From Proteus vulgaris (GTDB lineage Bacteria > Pseudomonadota > Gammaproteobacteria > Enterobacterales > Enterobacteriaceae): a stretch of DNA of 64,000 nt. A program made the position numbers and the translations under genes. This document shows, piece after piece, positions 56,035 through 64,000 of this stretch; the first letter of the stretch is position 1, and every line of letters begins with the position of its first letter. Location of the stretch: NCBI RefSeq assembly GCF_033708015.1, contig NZ_CP137920.1, forward strand, positions 2,046,001-2,110,000, written 5' to 3'. The notes below the pieces were generated by a model that saw only the letters and a program-made list of their open reading frames with translations, did no database searches and was not told where the DNA came from.

Positions 56035-56598
56035 ATGAAAAAAAAACAATACATCATCTATTTAATTATTACTTTACTCTATTCATCATTCTCATTTTCA
56101 TCACCCCCAAGGCGTGGTGATCATGATATGATATTAAGCTGCGATATAAGTTATATCTATGAAAATATAAATGATCGTCTTTCTATTAATGGAAATGACT
56201 TTTTATCATATGAAAAAGGAGAGTTAGCGAATATTGATCCTCACATTATCCTTATTACTATCAAAGATTGTTCTAAAAGCCATGGTAATGTTCGCTTAAA
56301 AATTGAAAATACGAGTATTGATAGTTCAACAGGTTACTTAAAAAATACCATTAGTGACGATAGGGCAAGCAGTAATATTGCTTTTCAATTATTGTACAAT
56401 GAAGAAGAAAGACCCATAAATCTCAATGAAAAGAATGAATTTACTGAAGAACTGATTGATGGTGAGGCTGAATTTTATTTTTTAGTTAACTACGTTAAAA
56501 AAGATAATATGCCTCCCTCTTCTGGTTATATAAGTTCAAACATTCATTTTAGTATCATGATAAATGACGATATTGTTAATTTTAATGATAATGATTAA
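56035..56598 (+). CDS. Fimbrial minor or tip subunit
   Basis: A 187-residue secreted protein, last in the operon. A signal peptide (about 1-24) is followed by an Ig-like subunit body. The pattern TGYLKNTISDDRASSNIAFQLLYNEEERPINL is the fimbrial-subunit motif in which a strand with TG...SNIAFQL precedes the loop, and the C-terminal SSGYISSNIHFSIMIND resembles the final strand. Cys residues at about 34 and 75 could form the subunit disulphide. It lacks a separate adhesin domain, so it is probably a short tip or minor subunit, unlike FimH-type two-domain adhesins. Its low GC content matches the rest of the operon. Confidence 0.7.
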   Translation: MKKKQYIIYLIITLLYSSFSFSSPPRRGDHDMILSCDISYIYENINDRLSINGNDFLSYEKGELANIDPHIILITIKDCSKSHGNVRLKIENTSIDSSTGYLKNTISDDRASSNIAFQLLYNEEERPINLNEKNEFTEELIDGEAEFYFLVNYVKKDNMPPSSGYISSNIHFSIMINDDIVNFNDND

Positions 56599-56602
56599 TG
56601 AT

Positions 56603-56641
56603 AAAAAGCACGATAGAAATTTATCATATATCGTGCTTTTT
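56603..56641. terminator. Bidirectional terminator between the fimbrial operon and ydbL
   Basis: Stem AAAAAGCACGATA/TATCGTGCTTTTT with an AT-rich loop, suitable for both converging units. Confidence 0.9.
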
Positions 56642-56679
56642 AAAAATAAAATGGCATTAAATATCTAGTTAAAAATTAA

Positions 56680-57015
56680 CTACTTCTTTACCCATTTACC
56701 ATTAATACCTTTCACAAACTCACCTTCATTAGCTCTTGCGACTAATTTTTCACCCGCGAGCCTAGCAACAGAATCGGGTGTTACTTGGTTAGTTTTGGCA
56801 ATTTCAGCGTATTTTGCTTTTCTAGCTTGATTGATTTCATCAACAAGCTGTTGAGCTTGTTTATTGTTTGTCTGTACCAGTTCAATATAACCGCTAAAAG
56901 TTTCCCCTACTAATCCTTGTGATCTCGCCTCATCAAGTGTTAATGCCATAACATTCATACTCGTTAAAGCCATTATTAGCCCAAAACTTAAGAGATATTT
57001 TTTATAATTCATCAT
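56680..57015 (-). CDS. ydbL: YdbL, periplasmic modulator of the YdbH-YnbE system
   Basis: A 111-residue secreted protein of the YdbL (DUF1318) family. The signal peptide is cut near VMA (about residue 24), and the helical body contains LTLDEARSQGLVGETFSGYIEL and ends in GINGKWVKK. It is the last gene of the ydbH-ynbE-ydbL operon, seven bases after ynbE. In E. coli the three work together, with YdbH and YnbE forming a bridge for phospholipid movement to the outer membrane and YdbL modulating it. The order is conserved. Confidence 0.93.
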   Translation of the reverse strand: MMNYKKYLLSFGLIMALTSMNVMALTLDEARSQGLVGETFSGYIELVQTNNKQAQQLVDEINQARKAKYAEIAKTNQVTPDSVARLAGEKLVARANEGEFVKGINGKWVKK

Positions 57016-57022
57016 TTACCCT

Positions 57023-57229
57023 TTAAAAAATGGCGCTGTTATTTTTTAAGAGATCTTCCACTTGGCGATCTATTTTTACATTAATCTCATGTTCAATTTT
57101 AACATTCATATTAATGTTAATCGGTTTATCCGGTGTGGCCACTTCTAGTCTAATACATCCTGTTAGCACCGAAATTTCCATCACTAAGGACATTAATAAA
57201 AATAGTTTTTTTAAAAATAATGGTTTCAC
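57023..57229 (-). CDS. ynbE: YnbE outer-membrane lipoprotein
   Basis: A 68-residue lipoprotein with a lipobox (VLTGC, Cys25) after a hydrophobic signal. The mature part repeats a short NI.VKIEHEINVKID pattern, forming beta strands that stack with the C-terminal end of YdbH. Its start overlaps the end of ydbH by four bases, which indicates translational coupling. The gene is small but clearly conserved in enterobacteria and sits in the usual place between ydbH and ydbL. Confidence 0.9.
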   Translation of the reverse strand: MKPLFLKKLFLLMSLVMEISVLTGCIRLEVATPDKPININMNVKIEHEINVKIDRQVEDLLKNNSAIF

Positions 57230-59862
57230 TCTGACTCACTCCCTAAATCTGATAAGCTTTTTTCTAACCACTCTTCCAATTGTGAACCAAATCGTAAACT
57301 TCGCCATAATTGGAAGACATTTTCTTCGTGCCGATAATTAAAATTAACCTGACGACGTTTATCTTCAAGAGGGTTTGTTCCTTGGATCTCAGCCTCTAAG
57401 ACTAACTCACCTAAATTGCTTAAATTAACACGAGTCCAAGAACGACTGATTTCTAGATAACGCAACCATGCCATAGCAACGCCTGCTGACATATTATTCT
57501 CGTCAATTGAATCAACAAAATCTTTATCCAGTCTTAGCGTCAAGTAAGATGAATTAGCCAACCAACCATCTTTAATAATCCACTGATTATTATTAATAAA
57601 GAACGGAAATTCTCCACTCACTTTACCCGATGCTGCAAATTGCGTCACTTTTAATAGAGTAAATAGATGACTTAATTGAATGTTATCAATAGAAATAATC
57701 GCAGCATCATGTTGTGGTATCGCTAATTTGGCTAAAGATATTGTTCCATCAAGCATCGCTACATTAACGTTAGATAAAACTAACGGCTTACTTTCAGTTG
57801 CTGGATAAAAGCCTTGTAAATCTGCTGTAATATCAGTCATTTCAAAAAGATTGTTAACACGTTTTATCCGTAACTGGACAGGTTGCTTAACCCCTAATTG
57901 CCACTCATCCCCGTTTAAACGCCAAGGCAAGATAAAATCTAAACCTTCTAGAACACCATCTTTAAGCCACATACCACCTTGCTTAACAACAAGGTGTCCA
58001 CCAGCCATCAATCCTTGTCCTGGCGCAATAGAGAAATCAGCTTGCGTATATAATTCCCCTTTATCAAGAGTCATTCCTAAATCTGCTGGAATAAGTGATT
58101 GAAAGACATTGATGGGTTGAGAAGGCCAACGCATCTGCCCTCTTAATCTTGCACCATCCCACCGCGTATTTATTGCAATAGGTCCTATAGTTGGCTTCGC
58201 ACTTAATTCTCCTTTTACATTAAAGTTAAAAGGAGAATCACCATTAACTGTGGCAATAAAGTCGGCTCTATCTAAAAAACCGCCCTCAGGAAAATCAATA
58301 CGCTGACTCGTTAATTTTAACTTTCCATTAAATACGGGATTTTGCTCATCTCTTATCCAACGAAACGGGCTTTCTAACGATAATCGAGGCGCCGTCATCG
58401 TTGTATTTTGATATTTTAAAACATCAAAACCTGTAGTGAGTTTTTCAAAACTCACTACTTTATCAGCCCAATAACCTGTTCCTGCAATATCCCAACGCGC
58501 TTTTAATGGGAGTAAATTTCCATCCCCCCAATAGCGCCATTGCCAAGTCCCATTATCAGGTAAAAAATCAATCGCTTTACCTTGAAAATGAATGCGGTAA
58601 TCACCCCAAATACTATCTTGGGCAACGACTATCGCATTTAAACGCCCATTAAAACCTTTTGATGAAAGTGTCGTCCCAGCTAAAGGTAAACGCGCATCTG
58701 TGATAGTCAGTGTTTCAGTGACGGGCCCTTTAAAACGAAATAAAGATCCAGATTGAAATTCAATAGTAGGATCTGTCAGCATGCCAGTGACTTTAACAGG
58801 TAATTGTGCACTGGCTTGCATTAATTCTTTATTAACAACACCCGTGATTTGAATAGGAATTTCAGCATCTAACCAATTTACTGCCGTTTCAGGGATCGAT
58901 AAGACTAAATTTCCTTTCCCTGCTTTACCTTCTGTCATCACATTTAATCGTGCTGTTAATCTTAAATCAGCCAAACCTTTTTGCCATTGGCCAATATTAA
59001 TATTTACACCGCCTCGCAACGGTTGATCTACGCCAAACCATTCCCAACGCCCTTGCTCAATGGCAATATTTTCAGGTGTTACAGTCCACGGCAATAAAGC
59101 TAATGCATGCCCCCCACCTTGTTCAGCAATTGAAATAGTGCCAGATTGCCCTATCCATTCCAGAATAAAAACTAAAGGATGGGGGTAATGAGAAGCTAAT
59201 AACGTGGCATTAATTGTTCCTTTTTCAGGTAATGACGCGATATTTAAAGGAAGTGCTATTTCAGCGGCAAGTTCAATATTATTATCATCAGGTAAATTCA
59301 CTTTAAGCTGTTTAATATCTAGCCACTGGTTATCTCTAATAAAAAGACCGAGTTGGGCATTTTTTCCTTGGTAAGTGATTAATCGCCCATTGTTTTGTGT
59401 TTTTAATTGTAATGCACCTTGGTAGCGAACATTTTCTTTAAAAAGCACATTGTCGATATTGACAGATAAATGAGGTATTGAAGTTAGTAATGAATTTATC
59501 TCAAGAGGAACCGTTGCTGTTTCTTCTTGCTTACTTGTAGGCATCATTGAAAAACATTGTTCATCAATGGCAAGTTGTTGGCTGTTAAATTGAAGTTTAT
59601 CAATCTGCGCTTTGTGATAAGAAAAAACGAAGTTATCAAGATTAGCTAAAGTGCAATTCTCTGTCTTTAATGCGATGTGTTCAATTGAAATCCCCATACG
59701 CTGTAACTTGGGCTGAGATACAGAAAGTAATACACCTTCAGGTAAGTAATAATGGGCAACAGCAGGTAGCCAACGAGGAATAGACACCCATAAAGCAGTG
59801 CCTATTAGACCGACGCCTAGTAGTATCGTCCCTGTCCATTTGATTGTTTTTCTTAACAACAC
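57226..59862 (-). CDS. ydbH: YdbH, AsmA/TamB-like inter-membrane bridge protein
   Basis: An 878-residue protein with one N-terminal membrane helix (about 8-28) and a long periplasmic beta-rich body, the AsmA/TamB-like fold that forms a hydrophobic groove. C-terminal sequence GELVLEAEIQGTNPLEDKRRQVNFNYRHEENVFQLWRSL is the most conserved part of the family (DUF3971/YdbH). In E. coli YdbH is one of three partly redundant proteins (with TamB and YhdP) needed to move phospholipid to the outer membrane. It is first in the operon with ynbE and ydbL. The length equals that of E. coli. Confidence 0.93.
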   Translation of the reverse strand: MLLRKTIKWTGTILLGVGLIGTALWVSIPRWLPAVAHYYLPEGVLLSVSQPKLQRMGISIEHIALKTENCTLANLDNFVFSYHKAQIDKLQFNSQQLAIDEQCFSMMPTSKQEETATVPLEINSLLTSIPHLSVNIDNVLFKENVRYQGALQLKTQNNGRLITYQGKNAQLGLFIRDNQWLDIKQLKVNLPDDNNIELAAEIALPLNIASLPEKGTINATLLASHYPHPLVFILEWIGQSGTISIAEQGGGHALALLPWTVTPENIAIEQGRWEWFGVDQPLRGGVNINIGQWQKGLADLRLTARLNVMTEGKAGKGNLVLSIPETAVNWLDAEIPIQITGVVNKELMQASAQLPVKVTGMLTDPTIEFQSGSLFRFKGPVTETLTITDARLPLAGTTLSSKGFNGRLNAIVVAQDSIWGDYRIHFQGKAIDFLPDNGTWQWRYWGDGNLLPLKARWDIAGTGYWADKVVSFEKLTTGFDVLKYQNTTMTAPRLSLESPFRWIRDEQNPVFNGKLKLTSQRIDFPEGGFLDRADFIATVNGDSPFNFNVKGELSAKPTIGPIAINTRWDGARLRGQMRWPSQPINVFQSLIPADLGMTLDKGELYTQADFSIAPGQGLMAGGHLVVKQGGMWLKDGVLEGLDFILPWRLNGDEWQLGVKQPVQLRIKRVNNLFEMTDITADLQGFYPATESKPLVLSNVNVAMLDGTISLAKLAIPQHDAAIISIDNIQLSHLFTLLKVTQFAASGKVSGEFPFFINNNQWIIKDGWLANSSYLTLRLDKDFVDSIDENNMSAGVAMAWLRYLEISRSWTRVNLSNLGELVLEAEIQGTNPLEDKRRQVNFNYRHEENVFQLWRSLRFGSQLEEWLEKSLSDLGSESE

Positions 59863-60011
59863 ATCATATTCCTTTTAAACAAACCTGAATCATCCACTTA
59901 CCTCGTTAAATTGTTTATAATGATAGTATTAATTTCTTTCATATTGGGGCTGGATAATTCTTGTTTTTCCAGCCTCTGAATAAAAATTTAATCGAGAGTA
60001 GAGAAGACTGG

Positions 60012-61010
60012 ATGAAAATCGTTTCCTATAGTACTAAACATTATGATCGTAAGCACATGGAATGGGTTAATCAACATAATGGATATCATTATGATATTGA
60101 ATATTTCGATTTTAATTTGACAGAACAAACCGCAAAAAATGCCGTTGGCGCTGATGCTGTTTGTATTTTCGTCAATGACGATGCAAATCGTGCGGTTTTA
60201 CAAGAGCTTGCTGGTCTTAATATCCGTATCCTTGCATTACGTTGTGCAGGATTCAATAACGTCGACTTAAAAGCTGCGGCTGAATTAGGTATAACTGTTG
60301 TCCGTGTTCCAGCTTACTCGCCAGAGGCTATTGCAGAACATGCTGTTGGTATGATGCTCTCACTTAATCGTCGTATACACAGAGCTTATCAACGTACTCG
60401 TGATGCTAACTTCTCATTAGAAGGCTTAACTGGCTTTAATATGCATAATCGTACTGCTGGGATTATCGGTACAGGTAAAATAGGATTAGCGACATTACGC
60501 ATATTAAAAGGCTTTGGCATGAAGTTACTTGCTTATGATCCTTATCCAAATCAAGCCGTACTTGATTTAGGTGCTGAATATGTCGATCTACCAACACTCT
60601 ATGCAAACTCTAACGTGATTTCGTTACACTGCCCATTAACCGCAGATAACCATCATCTATTAAATGAAACTGCTTTTGCACAAATGAAAAATGGTGTGAT
60701 GATTATTAACACCAGTCGAGGCGCTTTAATTGATTCTGCGGCTGCCATTAATGCACTAAAACAAGGCAAAATTGGTGCACTAGGAATGGACGTCTATGAA
60801 AATGAACGCGATCTTTTCTTTGAAGATAAATCAAATGACGTTATTCAAGATGATGTTTTCCGTCGACTTTCTTCTTGTCACAACGTGTTGTTCACTGGAC
60901 ACCAAGCCTTCCTAACAGAAGAAGCATTAATTAGTATTAGTGAAACAACGCTGCATAATATTAAAGATGTGGCCTCAGGTAATGAGTGTGTTAATCAGGT
61001 CAAAGCGTAG
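60012..61010 (+). CDS. ldhA: D-lactate dehydrogenase, fermentative
   Basis: A 332-residue NADH-dependent D-lactate dehydrogenase that reduces pyruvate to D-lactate in fermentation. It is very similar to E. coli LdhA. The nucleotide-binding motif GTGKIG is at 153-158, and the catalytic Arg236 (TSRGAL), Glu in DVYENE and His297 (GHQAF) are all present. The ATG at 60012 follows GAGAAGA; the 17-codon extension to 59961 is unlikely. It is divergent from ydbH, the neighbour found in E. coli (ydbH-ldhA). Confidence 0.97.
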   Translation: MKIVSYSTKHYDRKHMEWVNQHNGYHYDIEYFDFNLTEQTAKNAVGADAVCIFVNDDANRAVLQELAGLNIRILALRCAGFNNVDLKAAAELGITVVRVPAYSPEAIAEHAVGMMLSLNRRIHRAYQRTRDANFSLEGLTGFNMHNRTAGIIGTGKIGLATLRILKGFGMKLLAYDPYPNQAVLDLGAEYVDLPTLYANSNVISLHCPLTADNHHLLNETAFAQMKNGVMIINTSRGALIDSAAAINALKQGKIGALGMDVYENERDLFFEDKSNDVIQDDVFRRLSSCHNVLFTGHQAFLTEEALISISETTLHNIKDVASGNECVNQVKA

Positions 61011-61039
61011 TTTTAAGCATTAAGAATAAATGTAATAAA

Positions 61040-61075
61040 AAACCCCCTTCACCATAGATTAGCAAGGGGGTTTAT
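61040..61075 (+). terminator. Terminator between ldhA and the chemoreceptor gene
   Basis: Stem AAACCCCCTT/AAGGGGGTTT with a 14-base loop, with A- and T-runs on the two sides. Confidence 0.9.
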
Positions 61076-61104
61076 TTTACGTATTATCGATATGATACTT
61101 ATTT

Positions 61105-62697
61105 TTATTGATTATCAATAAGTTCTATTGATTTCGTAGGTTCAAAGTGTGAACGAGTCTTTTTCTCTTCATCGACTTTAAATTGTGAAACCAATTTAGC
61201 TAATTGATGAGCTTCATCATCCATATTCGCTGTTATAGCCGCTGATTCCTCAACCAATGCGGCATTTTGCTGAGTAACAGTATCCATTTCACTGACCGCC
61301 AACGCGATTTGGTTAATCCCCATGCTTTGCTCATTAGAAGCAAGTGCAATCTGTTGCATAAAGTCATTTACCTGATTGATGGTTGTAACGATCTCTGACA
61401 TTGAACGCCCAGCTTGAGCAACCTGCTGCGAACCAATATGCACTTTATTAACAGAATGTGTAATCAACTCATTGATCTCTTTCGCAGCTTCCGCACTACG
61501 GCTGGCTAAACTACGCACTTCAGATGCCACAACAGTAAATCCTCTACCTTGCTCACCAGCTCTCGCGGCTTCAACAGCGGCATTCAATGACAAAATATTC
61601 GTTTGATTGGCAATGCTATTAATAATGTCATTGATATCTGCAATTTTCTTCGCACTTTCAGAGATGGAGGACATCGTCTCGATCACACTATCCATCACAT
61701 TTTCGCCATTTTGGGCAGATGCCGTTGCTGTTAGTGCGAGTTTGCTTGCTTCACGTGAATTATCTGCATTTTTCTCAACTGTTGTTTTAATTTGCTCCAT
61801 GCTCGCAACAGTTTCTTGCAATGCACTAGCCTGCTCTTCAGTACGGGAAGATAAATCGGTATTTCCTGTCGCTATCTCGCTTGCACTCACGCTGATGGTA
61901 TTAACCGCATTTTTCACGGAAGAAATCATATGACTTAATGAATTCTTCATCTTATTCATTTCGTTGAATAACTGACCAAATTCATTAGTACCATGATTAT
62001 CTACACGCATACTTAAATCGCCTTGGCTCATTTTACTAAAGATATTGATTAATATTCTGATATTGCCAATAAAAGTATGGGAGAACCAACGCAATATAAT
62101 AATAAATAAAAGAATAACAAGAATGCTTGTCGTGATTGATACCAGTATTAAACGTTCTTGAGATGTTTTTGCAATATCGATGTAGCTATTCTCAATACTA
62201 TTAGCAACGGCATAATATTGCATAGTAATATCATTTAGTTCATCCATTTTAGCACTGGCGGAGTGTGTTGTTAGCTCACCTTTACGTAGTCTATCTAGTG
62301 CACCAGTGAAGATATCAAGCAATTCATCAAAACGCTTTGTCATATCATCCGCTAATTCTCGTCCTTCTAAGGTCAGTTTTTCTGTATCTGACCAACGGTG
62401 GATCTCTTCACGCGTTATTTCAATATATTCTGCGGTTTGGTGAAAATATTTTGCTGAGGGCTTTTCATTAACCCGTAATTGTCCATCTAATCCATTAATA
62501 TTTGCTCTGATCACGGCCATTTGATATCGCGCTTTACCCATAAGTAGCATTTGCTGGCTTAAGCTATTTGATGAAACAAAATTATTATAAGATCGAGAGG
62601 AAGCATCATAACTAAAATAAATAATGCTCATAATCAACGCAAATAAAATGGCCAGCATGACCTTAACGGTCTTTTCTATACTGATATTTTTAAACAT
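61105..62697 (-). CDS. Methyl-accepting chemotaxis protein
   Basis: A 530-residue chemoreceptor from the ATG at 62697, which has GGA eight bases upstream; the ATG at 62703 is too close to that site. Topology: membrane helix (about 10-30), periplasmic four-helix-bundle sensor (about 30-180), second helix (about 185-205), HAMP domain (about 205-260) and a long coiled-coil signalling domain with the hairpin tip [36 protein letters not shown]. Methylation helices flank the tip ([20 protein letters not shown]). There is no C-terminal NWETF tether for CheR. The ligand is unknown. Monocistronic. Confidence 0.92.
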   Translation of the reverse strand: MFKNISIEKTVKVMLAILFALIMSIIYFSYDASSRSYNNFVSSNSLSQQMLLMGKARYQMAVIRANINGLDGQLRVNEKPSAKYFHQTAEYIEITREEIHRWSDTEKLTLEGRELADDMTKRFDELLDIFTGALDRLRKGELTTHSASAKMDELNDITMQYYAVANSIENSYIDIAKTSQERLILVSITTSILVILLFIIILRWFSHTFIGNIRILINIFSKMSQGDLSMRVDNHGTNEFGQLFNEMNKMKNSLSHMISSVKNAVNTISVSASEIATGNTDLSSRTEEQASALQETVASMEQIKTTVEKNADNSREASKLALTATASAQNGENVMDSVIETMSSISESAKKIADINDIINSIANQTNILSLNAAVEAARAGEQGRGFTVVASEVRSLASRSAEAAKEINELITHSVNKVHIGSQQVAQAGRSMSEIVTTINQVNDFMQQIALASNEQSMGINQIALAVSEMDTVTQQNAALVEESAAITANMDDEAHQLAKLVSQFKVDEEKKTRSHFEPTKSIELIDNQ

Positions 62698-62703
62698 GGT
62701 CAT

Positions 62704-63216
62704 ATTCCATCAAAATATACAGAGTTTTTTATCTGTACATTTGTAAGATATCAGAATGCACTCTTTCTCTGACAAAGAGCATATTCCCTAGTGTAAATAA
62801 AATAAGGCTAAAATTTATTCATTAGAATATAAAGGCGCGTAGGATCTGCCTTTGTTTATAATGTCGGTAATAATGAGGGAAAACTTTAGAGTGCAGTAAA
62901 AACCATTTTTCATTTATTAAATAAACGATTGTTTTATCTATCTAGATAGAAATTAATTATATAATATCCCGCAATGAAGGTGATTTCACTCAGAAAAAGA
63001 TAATTTATTAATTATTTTTTAGTTTTTGTCATTTTATTTTTATGTTTTCATTTTACGTTCTAATAGGTACATATCCTATTAACATTAATTTACTTAATTT
63101 AAAAATTATTTATAATGGCTTCTGCAAAATGTTTTATTTCCAATAAAAATAAAGCACTTTCTAAAAAATGCTTTTATTGTTTATTTATTATGAATAATTT
63201 AACTTTATTAAGAAAT
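62704..63216. other. Gene-free region between the chemoreceptor and Nudix genes
   Basis: About 510 bases. It contains the promoter of the chemoreceptor gene and the tail of the Nudix transcript; a hairpin-like CACTTTCTAAAAAATG sequence near 63155-63175 may be a weak terminator. I recognise no gene or RNA. Confidence 0.4.
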
Positions 63217-63693
63217 TTAAATAATTTTTTCTATTAATAGTTTTTCAGTTAGTTCAATAAGTCTTATCACATCTAATGGTGTTTCTATTTTTTTTATTTC
63301 TTCCAAAGAAAACCATTGGAAAGATTTATTTGTTAATTGGCTATTTTTTAACGGTTTACAAAGATAAATCATATCGATGTGATAATGAAACCCTTGCTTT
63401 TTATCGTGAATAGGTTCTTTTAAAATGGCGAGCGGTTTTACAAGCTCAATAACATCATGGTTATTTAGGTTAAGGCTAAATTCAGGTTGATAGCAAAGGC
63501 ACTCACACAATAAACCTGTTTCTTCTTCAATTTCTCTTAATACTGCATCTTGTGGCTCTTCATTTTCTTCTATATGACCACCTGGGGGTAACCAACAACC
63601 AATTTTAGAATGTAAATGGAGAAGAAATTTGCCCTGCTCATTAAAGACAATACCCGTTGCGGTGAAATGACTCTTAGGCACTTCTATTGTCAT
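63217..63693 (-). CDS. Nudix hydrolase
   Basis: A 158-residue Nudix protein that hydrolyses a nucleoside diphosphate linked to another moiety. The Nudix box (GX5EX7REUXEEXGU) is complete as GGHIEENEEPQDAVLREIEEETGL, at about residues 37-60. A preceding WLPPGG is the usual lead-in. Metal-binding Glu residues are all present. The substrate is not deducible from the sequence. It is transcribed alone and lies upstream of a partial TetR-type gene on the same strand. Confidence 0.9.
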   Translation of the reverse strand: MTIEVPKSHFTATGIVFNEQGKFLLHLHSKIGCWLPPGGHIEENEEPQDAVLREIEEETGLLCECLCYQPEFSLNLNNHDVIELVKPLAILKEPIHDKKQGFHYHIDMIYLCKPLKNSQLTNKSFQWFSLEEIKKIETPLDVIRLIELTEKLLIEKII

Positions 63694-63759
63694 GATACTC
63701 TGATCCTTTACTCTATTTATGTTTATCTAATGTACATCATATCGATTATTATTTTTATG

Positions 63760-64000
63760 TTAATTATGGCCTTTGGCATTTATTGAAGATTGTTTTATTC
63801 CCATTAAAAAATCAGAAAATATTGTTTTAAAGTCCTTACAAGCATTTTCAGGTAGTGTTGCTTCATTTTTTAAATTAATCGCAATATGTGTAACAAATCC
63901 ATAAATTAAATTCACCACAATATCAGGAGAATAGGTACAAATTTCCTGTTTGTCATAAAGAATATCTACACATTTTTTAATTCGAGGGATAAGAATTTGT
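63760..64000 (-). CDS. TetR-family-like regulator, C-terminal part (cut by window edge)
   Basis: On the minus strand an open frame runs from the window edge (first full codon at 63999) for 79 codons to a TAA at 63760-63762. It reads IPRIKKCVDILYDKQEI..PDIVVNLIYGFVTHIAINLK and then ...FKTIFSDFLMGIKQ. This is helical, and the length, spacing and hydrophobic pattern are those of the ligand-binding C-terminal domain of TetR/AcrR-type regulators. The DNA-binding domain lies outside the window. Assignment is tentative. Confidence 0.5.
   Translation of the reverse strand, partial: QILIPRIKKCVDILYDKQEICTYSPDIVVNLIYGFVTHIAINLKNEATLPENACKDFKTIFSDFLMGIKQSSINAKGHN

Noticed and set aside
1..64000. tRNA, rRNA or tmRNA genes
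   Set aside because: No cloverleaf-like GC-rich segments or rRNA sequences were seen on either strand by eye. A tRNAscan run would be decisive.

Overview
The window looks like chromosomal DNA from an enterobacterium of the Proteus group (Morganellaceae). It is AT-rich throughout. It carries near-identical enterobacterial housekeeping proteins (FNR, UspE, PntAB, YdgH, HrpA, AzoR, YdbH-YnbE-YdbL, LdhA, AhpCF, Amn), together with a chromosomal type A chloramphenicol acetyltransferase and a compact chaperone-usher fimbrial operon of the kind Proteus genomes carry. The genus is inferred from gene content and protein similarity recalled from memory. No database search was made.

Layout. 1-6150: the end of kdpD with kdpE (potassium sensing), then a convergent three-gene export operon (HlyD-type adaptor, RbbA-like double ATPase-permease, YhhJ-like permease). 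6992-10920: a secreted plant-type asparaginase, a nested palindrome, an orphan tyrosine recombinase and AMP nucleosidase. 10987-21154: an accessory stretch with a candidate type III effector, an AEC transporter, a GNAT enzyme, a three-gene acyltransferase / PAP2 / PEP-utilising enzyme operon, a small membrane protein, cat behind a translational-attenuation leader, and a periplasmic alpha/beta hydrolase. 21325-23619: ahpC-ahpF with an OxyR site. 24709-26610: an ATP-grasp-like gene broken by an IS605-type element whose tnpA has a stop codon just before the catalytic tyrosine while tnpB is intact. 26739-32072: a coiled-coil porin, a YqjI-type metal sensor with a histidine/cysteine repeat array, operators and a Fur-like box, and a tyrosine-decarboxylase homologue lacking the PLP lysine. 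32585-39854: a quinone oxidoreductase, a DMSO-reductase-type operon with an additional ferredoxin, and fnr. 39996-51969: conserved uspE, pntBA, ydgH, ydgI/arcD, hrpA and azoR. 52320-56598: a fimbrial operon of very low GC. 56680-64000: ydbH-ynbE-ydbL, ldhA, a chemoreceptor, a Nudix hydrolase and a partial TetR regulator.

How the parts fit. Anaerobic physiology is a visible theme: fnr, a perfect FNR box in front of the DMSO-reductase-type operon, ldhA and an arginine/ornithine-type antiporter. Oxidative stress is represented by OxyR-ahpCF and azoR, and metal control by YqjI and Fur.

The most novel-looking items are the candidate effector with a SifA/SspH-like WEKIK N-terminus (10987-12276), the acyltransferase-PAP2-PEP phosphotransferase operon (14132-18613), the lysine-less decarboxylase homologue (30234-32072), and the cat attenuator (19372-19450). 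All functional statements are from reading the sequence and from family knowledge.
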